From Caecitellus pseudoparvulus (lineage: Eukaryota > Bigyra: Bicosoecida), in contig CBFFRQ010000031.1 in assembly GCA_965644315.1 (NCBI GenBank), positions 310,001 to 374,000 on the forward strand: 64,000 nucleotides of DNA, written 5' to 3'. The notes beneath the pieces were generated by a model, which saw only the letters and a list, made by a program, of their open reading frames with translations, was not told where the DNA came from and made no database searches. This document shows positions 1 to 9,778 of the stretch, one piece after another (the stretch's first letter is position 1; every line of letters begins with the position of its first letter). The translations under genes were made by a program, and so were the position numbers.

Positions 1-2
1 CC

Positions 3-1415
3 CTTGCGGCTGAATCAGGCGTGAAGCGCGCCACAGGGGCTTCCAAGCAGCCGCTGGGGTACGAGGAGACGGCCTTTTTCAAGCAGTTCGTGGCCCAGTA
101 CGACGACGACTTGCTCGGGTACGGGCAGAGCGACGAGGAAGATGGGTGGGCTGAGGAGGGCGTGGACAATGCCATGGCTGAAGACGAGCGCTTCCTGAGC
201 ATCGAGCAGCTGGCCGCCAAGTACGGCATGGACATGGCCGAGGAGGGCGAGGAAGAGGAAGAGGGTGAGGAGGAGGAGGGCGGGGAGGGCGAGGGCGGGG
301 AGAGTGTGGATGGCCGTGGCATGGGCAGTGCGCCAGAAGTGGGGGATGTCGTGCCGGGCTACGGCAAGCTTCTGCAGCCCAGCATGAACAGCTCCACAAT
401 GTCAGGCGCGCACGCCCTGCTGAACGCGGCGCTGGATGACTACGGCAGGCAGCGTGTGACTGTGGAAGAGCTGTTTGCCGATGCGTACACGGGCCACACG
501 GCGCAGGATATGGCGCGCCTGGCGCGAAAGGCAGCCAAGGCGGCCAAGGAAGAGGCCAGCGACGAAGAGGAGGAGGAAGGGGGGAGCAGTGGCAGCGACG
601 GTGAGGAGGAGGAGGGCAGCGGCAGCGAGAGTGACAGCGAGGAGGAGGAGGAGGGCGAGGAGGAGGGAGACGTGGTGACGGCGCTGGGCGGCGAGCGCAT
701 CGTTCCCTTCGGCTTTGGCGCTGGGGACCTGGAGAAAAGCGACGAGCAGCACGAGAAGGAGCTTTCGCAGCTGCTGCAGCGCAAGCCCCGCTCCAAGTGG
801 GACGTGGAGACCGTGCTGAGCACGTACAGCACCACGGACAACCACCCCCACAAGCTGGGCGGGCGCTCGTCAGACAGCGTCATGACCGGCTCCCGTCGTC
901 GACGCGGCCCAGGCTCAGTGGCCTCATCGGCCTCCCAAGGTGGGCCCACACCCACCTTGCTGGCTGGCACTTCCCGAGGCAGAGCCGGGGCTGCCGTGGC
1001 TGACGCACCTGTTGCAGAGCCCGCCCCCGCACCAGTGCCGCCTTCCGAGTCAGCTGCGTTCGCCATCAAGTTGCCGGCCTTCGAGCCCATGTCAAGCTCA
1101 GCTGGTGGCCGCGGTGCTGAGCATGACGGCTCCGAGGCGGGCGGGGGCGACGCAGACAGTGACGATGGCAGTGTGGACAGTGCCGGCGATGCAGGCACCT
1201 TCGCGTCCTCCATGGTGTCCAGGCGTGGCGAGACGCCCGACGAACGCAAGGCACGCAAGGCAGCTGTGCGGGCAGTGCGCAGGGCCCGACGGGCGCACAA
1301 GGCCGCCATGAAGGCTGCTTTCAAGGAGCAGGAAGCGGCCCTGAAGGCCGCCAAGGTGTCAGCAGCCAAGGGCGCGGCCTCTGCAGAAGGCCACTCTGTT
1401 TTCCGCATTGCCTGA
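3..1415 (+). CDS. LTV1: LTV1-like 40S ribosome biogenesis factor, 5' end outside window
   Basis: LTV1 assembles with pre-40S particles beside Enp1/bystin and Rps3 and is released during late 40S maturation. The frame is open to the left edge, so the N-terminus is missing and the GTG at 21 is not a start. Family marks seen: an FxxQYDDD block near the left end (LTV1 proteins carry FYEQYDDDE), the signature WDVETVLSTYS followed by NHP in the middle (family WDCESILSTYS..NHP), and near the C-terminus GETPDERKARKAAVR followed by a basic helical tail, as in LTV1. Between these lie long acidic runs (nt 241-300 and 560-670). No intron is visible in this part. The stop is 48 nt from the end of the convergent alpha-galactosidase gene. 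Confidence 0.85.
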   Translation, partial: LAAESGVKRATGASKQPLGYEETAFFKQFVAQYDDDLLGYGQSDEEDGWAEEGVDNAMAEDERFLSIEQLAAKYGMDMAEEGEEEEEGEEEEGGEGEGGESVDGRGMGSAPEVGDVVPGYGKLLQPSMNSSTMSGAHALLNAALDDYGRQRVTVEELFADAYTGHTAQDMARLARKAAKAAKEEASDEEEEEGGSSGSDGEEEEGSGSESDSEEEEEGEEEGDVVTALGGERIVPFGFGAGDLEKSDEQHEKELSQLLQRKPRSKWDVETVLSTYSTTDNHPHKLGGRSSDSVMTGSRRRRGPGSVASSASQGGPTPTLLAGTSRGRAGAAVADAPVAEPAPAPVPPSESAAFAIKLPAFEPMSSSAGGRGAEHDGSEAGGGDADSDDGSVDSAGDAGTFASSMVSRRGETPDERKARKAAVRAVRRARRAHKAAMKAAFKEQEAALKAAKVSAAKGAASAEGHSVFRIA

Positions 1416-1432
1416 CGTGCGGCGGTGAGCTG

Positions 1433-1442
1433 CAATGCATTG
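1433..1442. promoter_or_regulatory. Palindromic CAATGCATTG, candidate two-way polyadenylation element
   Basis: The perfect 10-bp palindrome CAATGCATTG lies between the stop codons of LTV1 (ends 1415) and the convergent alpha-galactosidase (ends 1464), about 20 nt after each. Because it is palindromic, both transcripts carry the hexamer AATGCA at the position expected of a poly(A) signal. The same hexamer recurs after many stops in this window. Confidence 0.5.
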
Positions 1443-1463
1443 TCGCCAGCACGCGCTGGGCTG

Positions 1464-3533
1464 TCACTGCGGGGTCAGGCGCAGTGCCACAACCCCGTGG
1501 CCGGGCGTGAGGGCAGTGAACGTGTCGCGGAAGGTGCCCACATCGCGGTGGGCCCACAGGTCTCGCACGTTGACGCTTTGCCCGGAGGTGAATCCGGCGT
1601 CCTGCATGTTCAAGGTGATGTTGGCGTCCTGCAGGGCAACGTTGTACAGGACAACGCCCACACTGCCATCAGCGAGGGGCGCCGCCCACACACTCCGCTC
1701 CGCAGTGGGCACGTCTTGGAACACGGTCAAGCACTGCTCTGCATCATCTGCTGGGTGCAAAGCACCGGCGGTCGCGTCCCACTTCCACACCTGCCCAGGT
1801 GTGCTGGAGGAGCAGGGCAACGTCACTGCGTTGCGCACGCCCAGCGTGGAGGTGGTGGCGATGTCCACCGCTGTCAGGCACTGGCCATTGTTGCCGGCCG
1901 TCACATGCCCAGTGGTGGGGTCATACTTCCACTCTGTCTGCTTGCCGTCGCAGGTGGCAGAGGCCGAGTCGTCCGCTTCGTTTCCGTGCCCATCGCACGG
2001 CCCCACGGACACGTTGTCCCCCCACGTGTACTTGGCGCAGTGGTCCACCGACAGGCACTGCTGGTTCAGAGCGCTGACGATGTGGCCTGTAGCGTCCATG
2101 GTCCAGGCTTGTGCAGCTGGGGTCCCGCCCTGCACCAGGCCCGCGCTGCGCACCCTTCGCCCATGCGTTCGCTGGAACCAGGTCTTGCCCCAGGCCGGTC
2201 CAGCCTGTGCTCCTCCGCGCAAGGCAGGGGAGTCGGCGCCAGCACAAGCCGTCACGATGGTGTTGCTGCTGTCCAAGTAGCCATCCACACGCCCCGTCTG
2301 CATGGACAGCTGCCCTCCCGCGCCATCCCCAGACACTGGCGTCATGAAAGTGCCAGAGGAGGCGACACGGTGCCCAGCCACCCCCAGCGCATCCTGGTTC
2401 AGCGCAATGACCTCGGTGTTGTTCAGTATGGACAGGGTGTCCTCTGACATGTCGTTCAAGTCGCAGCCAATGAGGAGCGGCGCCTTGATCAGCGCCCACA
2501 ACGAGAAGTGCGCCACGTACTCTCCGTGCTTCATGCCGCCGTTGCCCACCTCCAGCATGTCGGGGTCGTTCCAGCCGCCTGGGCCTGCAAACAGGTAGCT
2601 GGGCTCTGTCAGCTCCAGGTTGAACATCATGCTGAGCCAGAAATCCTTGATGTCGGGGGTAGTGCGCCAGCTGTTCCCAACCCCTGGTGCCCAGAAGGCC
2701 GGCTGGTCCACTCCCCACTCACACATGGAGAAGAGGATGCTGCGCCCACTGGAGTTCAGGGCGTCCCGCATGGGTGGGTACCGCACCCGGGGTGGAATGC
2801 CTTCGTTGTTGCAGTTGTCGTACTTGAGGTAGTCCACTCCCCACGCGGCATAGGAGGCGGCATCCTTGGACTCGTAGCCCAGCGAGCCAGGCCGCCCAGC
2901 GCAGGTCTTGGAGCCGGCGTCGGAGTACAAGCCGAACTTCAGGCCGCGGGAATGGGCGTAGGCAGCCAAGTTGCCCATGCCAGAAGGGAATGTGCTCGCA
3001 TCTGCCTGGACGTAGCCAGTCGCATTGCGGCTTTCGGCCCAGCAGTCATCCACGTTCTGTGACCCGCACGTGGAAGCCTGGGTGACGGCCAAGGCGCAAG
3101 CCACGCGGGCACAAGCTTGCATACCAAGTAGTTGTAGCCGACAGCGGCAAGTCCAGATGCCACCAGGGCGTCGGCAGCTCCCTCCATGACGGTCTGTGCA
3201 GCAGCGATTTGGCGGGGTGTGCTGTGAGCCATCGCTTTCTACCAGGGGCGAGAAAAGGTGAGGAAGGTGGACAGGAAGCAGTGTTGTGATGCACTGCATG
3301 CACGCCACCTCCGAGACTACGCACCTGGTTTACGTCGCACGCGAAGTGGTTCCATGACTGCGGCCACAAACGTCGAGGGGACTCGTTCGCAGGGGCAGTG
3401 CACTTGCAGGCATGGCAGCCATGCTCACGTTGAAGCCCATCTGTGGCGTTCGAGCCAAGCCATTGTCCAAAGCGAGGGAGCAGGTGGAAAACAATGCCGC
3501 CAGGGTCGCCAGTACATGGGCCACGTGCCGCAT
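1464..3533 (-). CDS. Secreted GH27 alpha-galactosidase with inserted ricin-type lectin module
   Basis: Hydrolyses terminal alpha-galactosides, probably in the secretory or lysosomal compartment. Spliced model: exons 3533-3429, 3357-3325, 3238-3125 and 3056-1464, 614 aa. Exon 1 encodes a signal peptide followed by LDNGLARTPQMGFN; exon 2 (33 nt) gives SWNHFACDVNQ; exon 4 starts NVDDCWA. These are canonical GH27 blocks. Catalytic Asp are D164 (YLKYDNC, nucleophile) and D219 (WRTTPDI, acid/base). The barrel ends near residue 315. A region with three QxW-like ricin-B repeats (WTMD, WKYD, WKWD, about 400-535) follows, and only then the usual C-terminal beta domain (VWAAPLADGS...NVRDLWAH, about 540-614). 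The module therefore sits between barrel and C-domain rather than at the end. Donors are GTGAGC, GTGCGT and GTATGC. Confidence 0.9.
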
Positions 3534-3865
3534 GGCTGCCCGAGAGCCTCGCTGAGCGGTTGGCTTGCAAAGGGTGCGATGGAAGCCCAGTCGTGAGTGA
3601 ATGAGGGCTCAGGGCCAGGTTCACAGCGCGCGAGAAGCCGGCAGGCCGACAAGTCGGTTGTATGGCTTCGTTGTCCTGCGATGTGGATTTGTACGCGGGC
3701 GCCTGGCCGCAGGGCAAGGCAGCTCCCACCGAGCAACACCTCAAACATGGCTTGGTGCGGCGCCTCACGGGCCAGCGCCCCAGCGTAGCAAAACTCCCTC
3801 CCCCAGTGCAATGACGACTACCCGCACAGAGTGTCCCTGTGTCTGCTCCGCTCTCAGCCGTCACC
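3534..3865. other. Divergent intergenic region, alpha-galactosidase / eIF2 beta
   Basis: 332 bp between two divergent start codons. It must hold both promoters and 5' UTRs. I see no TATA box, no RNA gene and no convincing ORF. Short ORFs here are shadows without family features. Confidence 0.5.
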
Positions 3866-4942
3866 ATGGCAGCCGAGACCACCTCCACGCCCGCGGCGCC
3901 TGCCGCCGCTGCCGCTCCAGTGCCACCTCCTGGGCCAGAGTACGCTGTCACTGACGCTGTGCGTGCCCTGCTGGACGTCGGGCTGCCGCACTGCAGGGCG
4001 GAACCTGCCCTCTCTGTATGCACAGATGGTGTCAGCTGCCTTTGCGGGCCTCAAGAAGCGCGCGCAGACTTCCCGGGAGCTCATCACGACTTGTACGGCG
4101 GGCGCCTCGTTCCCAGCGCTCCAGCTTTTGTCATCCCGCTCACTTGTGCACGTGCGCAGTGGCTGACAAGGCGGCAGAGAAGGACCTCTTTTGGCCAGAA
4201 GACACCAAAGATGGCGAGGAGGACCCCACATACGAGGCGGTGCGTGTGCAGGGCGCTGCGTGGGCGGTGCCTGGCGTTTCGTCTGCGTTCGGGCACACTG
4301 CTGCTCGCCGCGGTGTGGCTTGCCGGCCAGCACAGCCACCTGCCCGCCCACACACCGCGCACAGATGTTGGATCGTCTGTACGAGAAGCTGAACGAGTTC
4401 AACCCGGAGCTCGCCACGCGCACAAAGAAGCAGCTGAAGCCGCCTGAGGTGTCCTCCATCGGCTCCACGCGAACGGCATGGACAAACTTCCAGGCCTGCT
4501 GTGAAGAGTACGTGTCACTTCGGGCTAGAACTGAGACCACGGCTGGCAGTGCGGCTCGGGCTGGTCTACACGAGGTGCCCATGCACACCTTGACTCACCA
4601 CCCCCCCTTCACAGTATGGGCCGCTCCCTGCAGCATGTGAGCCAGTTCTTCCTGGCAGAGCTGAACACCACCGGCGACACCGACGGGCAGAACAGGCTGG
4701 TGCTGCGTGGGCGCTACAAGCCGCGCATGTTTGAGTCCCTGATGGCCAAGTACATCATGGAGTACGTCAAGTGTGAGATGTGCTCCTCCCTGAACACTGA
4801 GCTGACAAGGGACGCCCTCACCCGCCTGTACTTCATGTCCTGCCACGTCTGCGGCTCCCGCCGTTCTGTGGCCAACATCCAGTCGTTCTACCACGCTGTG
4901 GGCCGTGGCGACCGCCGCAAGGAGCGCAACAAGGCCAGCTAG
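3866..4942 (+). CDS. EIF2S2: Translation initiation factor eIF2 subunit beta
   Basis: eIF2 beta is part of the eIF2-GTP-Met-tRNAi ternary complex. Model: exons 3866-3958, 4026-4092, 4160-4239, 4365-4507 and 4615-4942, 236 aa. The N-terminal FAGLKKR resembles the family's FAGLKKKKK lysine block, though the poly-lysine boxes seen in fungi and animals are much reduced. PTYEAMLDRLYEKLNEFNP joins across intron 3 exactly as in the family (TYEELLNRVF). The core LKPPEVSSIGSTRTAWTNF and FFLAELNTTGDTDGQ match the eIF2B/5 fold, followed by a C4 zinc finger (CEMC...CHVC). Introns 1-4 are 67, 67, 125 and 107 nt, with donors GTGCGT, GTACGG, GTGCGT and GTACGT. An AATGCA lies 14-19 nt after the stop. The weakest junction is intron 2 (GTACGG). 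Confidence 0.92.
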
Positions 4943-5127
4943 GTGTTGCCGTGTCAATGCAAACATGCCACCCACCTGCATGCCGCTGCCCCTGCCGCCT
5001 CTGGTGACGTCGCCATTTTCCAGACACCAACCACACTCAAACACATCTCTGTGCTCATGTCCACAAGGGACTGGCGCGCACCTGCGCCAGAGGCAGGCAG
5101 GTGGGGCCGGCAACATCTGGGAGTTTC

Positions 5128-8100
5128 ATGAGCGAAACGCCGGAGGGTCCAAGCGAATCCACGCCTGGCGACCCATGGAGCGGCCTCACGCAGGTTCAGC
5201 GCTGGAGTATATCAGTGGGGTGCTTTTCCCTCGCCTGTGATGAGGATGGTGCTCAGAAAGCTGCTGCCTCCATGCTGGCAGCGGCAGCTGCCAGCAGCGA
5301 CGCTGTGTTGGCTCTGCAGCAAGGCATGCTGATGTCCCCCTCCTGCATCAAGGCGCTACTGCTGTGCACGCCCGAAGTGCAAGGGGGTGGAACCTTTCCT
5401 GTTGCGTGGGCAGCTGCACTGGGGCTGTCAAGAGGAGCGGGCTTCGCGGCCGAGCAGGCAGCGCTGCAGAGTCTCGTCGCGGCTCAAGCCCTGGGTACTG
5501 CCCTTGCTGGCCTGCCCCACGCCTTGGTGCAGGACGGCCTGCCCCATGCATGCAGTGCATTGGCTCTGCAAGCCTTGGTTGCCGCGCTGGTGCTGTCTGT
5601 GCTGCAGGGCGGTGACAGCAGGGGGACGCAGGCAGCGGCAGCGGAACAGGTGGCCACAGCTGTCGCCGCGCTCAGCGGGGACTGCCGCGCCCTGCTGGCC
5701 ACACACCTGTTGTCAGTCAGTGAAGCCCTTCGAGAGGCAGCTGAGCTGAAGGGGCCGTGGAGCAATGCCCTGAGCACCGCCGCCGGCGGCCCGCCCTCCC
5801 AGCACACCCTGGCCAACGCCGTGCGCCAGGCGGGGCGGCACCTGCTGCAGGCCCGTCTGCCTGCTCTGCACCCCGCATCCAGCACACTGCACCCTCCCAA
5901 GCACTTCGCCCGGGATGCCATGGCCGTTATGCTGTCGCAGGGGTGGCGTATTGACACGCCGACCCCTCAGTCCGGCGCAGCAGGCTTGACTGCCAGCAGC
6001 CTTGCCAGCTCTCCGGAGATGCCACACAGCTTGGACACCAGTGCCAGTGTGCCGGATGAAGAGCTGCTTGCGCTGGCCTGGGCAGCGCTGCAGGCCCCCG
6101 TGAGGCTTGGAGGCGGGGCACTGGCTGCGCTGCAACGGGCGAGCGGCGTCGCAAGTTCGCACTGTGTGGACATGCCCCGTTCTGCGCGGGAGCTGTACCT
6201 CCTGCTCTTGGCCAGTACAAATGCCGGGCATGCCAGCTTCAGCTTGGCCCTGCCGCCCCTGGGAAGCCGCCCTTCCCCCGTGACTGTGCAAGTGGGCGGT
6301 GGCCTGTCGGAGCATGCGCTGTCCGAGTGGCTGTGCGAAGCGGCTGACATGCGCACAGGCCAGTGGTGTGGCGTGTCCACAGACTGCCTGCAGCAGGTGC
6401 TGGTGGGCACGCTTGCTCTCGTCACAGCGGTGGCCTGTACGGGGGCGGGTGCCCACCAGCTCCCCCACCTGCTGCTGGTCACCCACGTGTCTGCCTGCCA
6501 CCTCGCCTGGCGCCATGAGACTGGGCAGGCCCTGGCCACCGCTGCCATCCCAGTACAGGCGAGGGACGCACGCGCGCCCAGTGCTGCGCCCCCCACACCC
6601 CTGCAGGCTGCCCTTGCCCCCACGGTCATTGGCGGCTCTGCTGCGCGGGCCGAGGCGACGGCGGCACGCCGCAAGCGCCGGTTGCAACAGCGCGCACGGT
6701 CAATGATTGGCGGCAAACGGCTGCCACCCACCTCCCCTGAGCCACAGCTGGCCGCTGCATCTCCCCCCACACCACCTCCCGCCACACCCTCCGCGGCACC
6801 TGCTTCGCCCACACCCACGTACACTGCCTCCTTTGCCACGGCAGAGGCACTCGCCTGTGCATCCTTCGCCATGGCGTGGCTGCACGGGTGTGGGAACCGA
6901 CTGCCTGAGGAGGCACTGCAGCAGACTCTTCAGGCCGCCCTGGGCGAGGCCGTGCCAGGCGCTGCCTTGCTGCATGGCATGCTGCTCCTGCACCAACGCG
7001 TGGTGGGGTCCACCTTGCCCACAGCCACCACCCTGCCGGTTTTGCTTCCCTCCCTCGTGGATGCAGGCGGGGTGGCGCTGGCGCCCGAGGCCGCCGAAGC
7101 AGACGCCCAGCTCCTCCCGCTCCCCGCCTGTGCGCCTTGTGCTGCCGCTGCCGCCAGGCATGCCTTTGCCGCCTGTGTGCAGTGTCTGTGCTGCATTGTG
7201 CAGGCGGAGGCCTCTGCTGCGCTGGCTGCAGTGGAGACGCGCAACCGTGTGCGAGCGGCTGCAGCACAGGCCTCCTACGCCCATGGGCGCTACAAGGAGC
7301 TCCTGCAGTCTGAGCGACGGGAGGCGGTGGAGGCGGCCGCCTTTGCTCTAAAACAAGGCACGCAGGGGCTGGCCTGGACGCCCCAAACTGTCGTCGTGGG
7401 CACGCCCACCGTGGACGGGCTGCACAAGACTGACGCCCCTGCCGCCCAGGCAGCACAGGCGCCGGAAGAGACCGAGTCCGACGTACTCATTGCGGAGCGA
7501 GGGCTGTTGGCGGGCACGCTGCACGCCACGCTCGGGCTCGCAGCTGCCGTCCTGGCAGCCGTGGCCCCTGGCCTGACCGAGGAGCAGGCTGCCGCAGCGG
7601 TGCAGGGCGTGTCGCACTCCCTGGCGTGGGAAGTGTGGGTGGACACCCTCATGCGTGTGCAAGATGTCGTGACACTGCGGGTGCTCGTCGCTGCGCTGGC
7701 AGGCCTGCTGGCCGCCGTCCCAGGCACAGGCCCCGTCGCCGCTTGGCTGCAGCAGTCCCTCTGCCTCGTGTGCTGCCACGCGCTGCCCACTGCCCTCTCC
7801 CCCGCCCTCCCAGAGCAAGTGGGCGTGCTCACCTCGCCGGAAGGCACCTTGAGCCTCGTGAACACTGGCGTGCAGGGGAGCCTTCCCTCCGTCGTGGCGG
7901 CGTTGGGGCTGACCATGCCCGGCGTTCCACGCCCAGTGCAAGCCGCCGACGTGCCCGTGTGGGCCCACGGCGTGCGAGGTGTGCGCGCACCAGCGGAGAC
8001 CTTGATCAACACGCAGCCTCGGCCTGGGCCTGCAAACGCCTGGGCTGTGTGGGAGGCAGCCATGCCAGACCTGGTGCTGCCGCACGTGGCTTCGCTGACC

Positions 8101-9726
8101 AGCACCGGGCAAGCGACATGTGCGGCTGCGCTGGAGGCAGCCAAGTGCCCACCGACCACCCTGCAGCCAGCACTGCGCACGCCCATGCTGGGCTCCGCCA
8201 GCGCCGCCCCAGTCCCGGAAACGGGGGACTTCGCAGCTGTGCGGCAAGTGTTGACGGCACTTGGGCGGCAAGGCAGGGGCGTGACGGCTGCGAGGCTGGT
8301 GCTGGCCCTGGCCTCAGCTGCTGTGCGCTTGCACGCCCCTGCCGTGTGGGCCGCAGTGACTCCGCGCCTGGAGGAGGCTGAGGACAGCGATGGGGCCGAC
8401 CCGTCTCCGGGGGAGCCTGATGGCGGTGGTTCTGACCCCGACTGGCAGGACGCCGTGCAGTCCCCAGCCAAGGCCCGGCGAGTGCTGGCTGCTTCGACTT
8501 CCCCCCGCAGGTCGCCGGGGGCCTCTGGGTCAGGCTCAGACTCGGACTCAGAGTCAGTGGGTGGTGATGGCAGGTCGTGGCAGGGCGTGTCCCCAGCACC
8601 AGACGCTGACACGCTTCCTTCCGAACACCCCAGCTTGCGCATCGTCTCCGTCGCCTCCTCCTCCCACCTCATGCTGCTACTGCTGGACTGTGTCCTGGAT
8701 CTGGCCAGTGCCGGCTGTCCAGGGAAGGATGCGGAGTGTGGCGGCCTGGATGAGGCCATCGTTGCGGCAGTTCTGGGCATGCACCCCCGGGCACCGGCCG
8801 TGCTGAGTGCGCTGGCCCTGCTCAGCTTGGGTGACCTGGACAGCTCTTTGCAGGACGCGCCTTATATCTGGGAGGGCGTGCAGCACACGGCATGGCAGGC
8901 TCCCCTGCCGTGGTGCCGGCTGCTGGCGCTGCTGCTGTCCGGGATCCAGCTGCTGCTGCTGGATGGCAGAGTGGAGTGGGAGGCAGCACAGCAGCACCAG
9001 CTGTCGGTGCAGGCATCAAAGGCGCTACAGCTGGAGACCAAGGGTGGTGTGCAAGCAGCAGTAAGGGGTGTGCGGGAGGCTGCCGTGGCAAGTCTGGGGG
9101 CCTCCTGTCCCCTGGCCAGGGCTCTGCCCACTCTGCAACGCCCGCCCGGCATCTCGGATGCACACCCGGCAGGTTCGTGGCAAGAGCTGGCCCTGCAACC
9201 CACGTACAGCCTCGGAGTGGACGGCACGCAAGCGCCCGTGCCTGGTGTGCTGGCCTTGCAGCCGGTGCTGGATGGCGGCTTCCTCATCACCCACGCCGCC
9301 AGCCCACCCGACCTAGCTGTCCTGCAGCACTGTCTGCCTGCGCCCCACGTGCCTGCCATGCCCAGCCGCCTGCCAGCTCGACTGGCATCAGGCGACCCTG
9401 TGCCTGCTGCGTTCGCGGTGCGCCATGGAGGCATCCCGCGGCAGCTGGCGGGGCAGGGGCGTGTGGCACACTGTGGCAGGTGGCGCCATCTGCTGCTGTG
9501 GCCCGGCGGCGGCGAGGGGGACAGGTACCAGCGCCTGCTACGAGCAGGGCTGGGCGTGCAAGAAGACGGACTTGCCGAGGCGAGGGCGGTGTGTGCGGGG
9601 GCCCTGGCCCACGCCCCCACCGCTGGCATGGGTGCAGGCATGTGGGGCATGCAGCTGACGTGCTTGGGGGATGTGTTGGTGTGGCTGCATGGCAGCGCCG
9701 GCGCGCCCGCCGGCGGGTGTGAATGA
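5128..9726 (+). CDS. Very large Ala/Leu-rich orphan protein, 1532 aa
   Basis: Single uninterrupted frame; the first ATG is at 5128 (the in-frame GTG at 5101 is unlikely). I do not recognise the family. The protein is dominated by Ala/Leu/Val helices suggestive of an ARM/HEAT-like solenoid. It has a basic and Pro-rich linker around residues 510-570, an acidic Ser/Asp-rich segment near 1085-1165 (EEAEDSDGADPSPGEPDG and a DSDSES run), and a final section rich in Gly/Trp that may fold differently. There is no signal peptide or clear membrane segment. It follows eIF2 beta on the same strand after 185 bp and converges on the PP2C gene with 52 bp between stops. Coding status rests on its length, the codon bias shared with its neighbours and the start context. 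Confidence 0.75.
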   Translation: MSETPEGPSESTPGDPWSGLTQVQRWSISVGCFSLACDEDGAQKAAASMLAAAAASSDAVLALQQGMLMSPSCIKALLLCTPEVQGGGTFPVAWAAALGLSRGAGFAAEQAALQSLVAAQALGTALAGLPHALVQDGLPHACSALALQALVAALVLSVLQGGDSRGTQAAAAEQVATAVAALSGDCRALLATHLLSVSEALREAAELKGPWSNALSTAAGGPPSQHTLANAVRQAGRHLLQARLPALHPASSTLHPPKHFARDAMAVMLSQGWRIDTPTPQSGAAGLTASSLASSPEMPHSLDTSASVPDEELLALAWAALQAPVRLGGGALAALQRASGVASSHCVDMPRSARELYLLLLASTNAGHASFSLALPPLGSRPSPVTVQVGGGLSEHALSEWLCEAADMRTGQWCGVSTDCLQQVLVGTLALVTAVACTGAGAHQLPHLLLVTHVSACHLAWRHETGQALATAAIPVQARDARAPSAAPPTPLQAALAPTVIGGSAARAEATAARRKRRLQQRARSMIGGKRLPPTSPEPQLAAASPPTPPPATPSAAPASPTPTYTASFATAEALACASFAMAWLHGCGNRLPEEALQQTLQAALGEAVPGAALLHGMLLLHQRVVGSTLPTATTLPVLLPSLVDAGGVALAPEAAEADAQLLPLPACAPCAAAAARHAFAACVQCLCCIVQAEASAALAAVETRNRVRAAAAQASYAHGRYKELLQSERREAVEAAAFALKQGTQGLAWTPQTVVVGTPTVDGLHKTDAPAAQAAQAPEETESDVLIAERGLLAGTLHATLGLAAAVLAAVAPGLTEEQAAAAVQGVSHSLAWEVWVDTLMRVQDVVTLRVLVAALAGLLAAVPGTGPVAAWLQQSLCLVCCHALPTALSPALPEQVGVLTSPEGTLSLVNTGVQGSLPSVVAALGLTMPGVPRPVQAADVPVWAHGVRGVRAPAETLINTQPRPGPANAWAVWEAAMPDLVLPHVASLTSTGQATCAAALEAAKCPPTTLQPALRTPMLGSASAAPVPETGDFAAVRQVLTALGRQGRGVTAARLVLALASAAVRLHAPAVWAAVTPRLEEAEDSDGADPSPGEPDGGGSDPDWQDAVQSPAKARRVLAASTSPRRSPGASGSGSDSDSESVGGDGRSWQGVSPAPDADTLPSEHPSLRIVSVASSSHLMLLLLDCVLDLASAGCPGKDAECGGLDEAIVAAVLGMHPRAPAVLSALALLSLGDLDSSLQDAPYIWEGVQHTAWQAPLPWCRLLALLLSGIQLLLLDGRVEWEAAQQHQLSVQASKALQLETKGGVQAAVRGVREAAVASLGASCPLARALPTLQRPPGISDAHPAGSWQELALQPTYSLGVDGTQAPVPGVLALQPVLDGGFLITHAASPPDLAVLQHCLPAPHVPAMPSRLPARLASGDPVPAAFAVRHGGIPRQLAGQGRVAHCGRWRHLLLWPGGGEGDRYQRLLRAGLGVQEDGLAEARAVCAGALAHAPTAGMGAGMWGMQLTCLGDVLVWLHGSAGAPAGGCE

Positions 9727-9778
9727 ACGGTACATTGTTACATCCCAACCTTGCCAGGCCGCCGAGCTCACGCGGGCC

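Noticed and set aside
440-1435. 331-codon antisense frame opposite LTV1
   Set aside because: Shadow of a GC-rich, repeat-rich gene: Ser/Ala runs mirror the acidic runs of LTV1, and no family feature is present.
7290-8780. 496-codon antisense frame inside the 1532-aa orphan
   Set aside because: Long antisense frames are common in GC-rich coding DNA; composition is Ser/Thr/Arg low-complexity with no domain.
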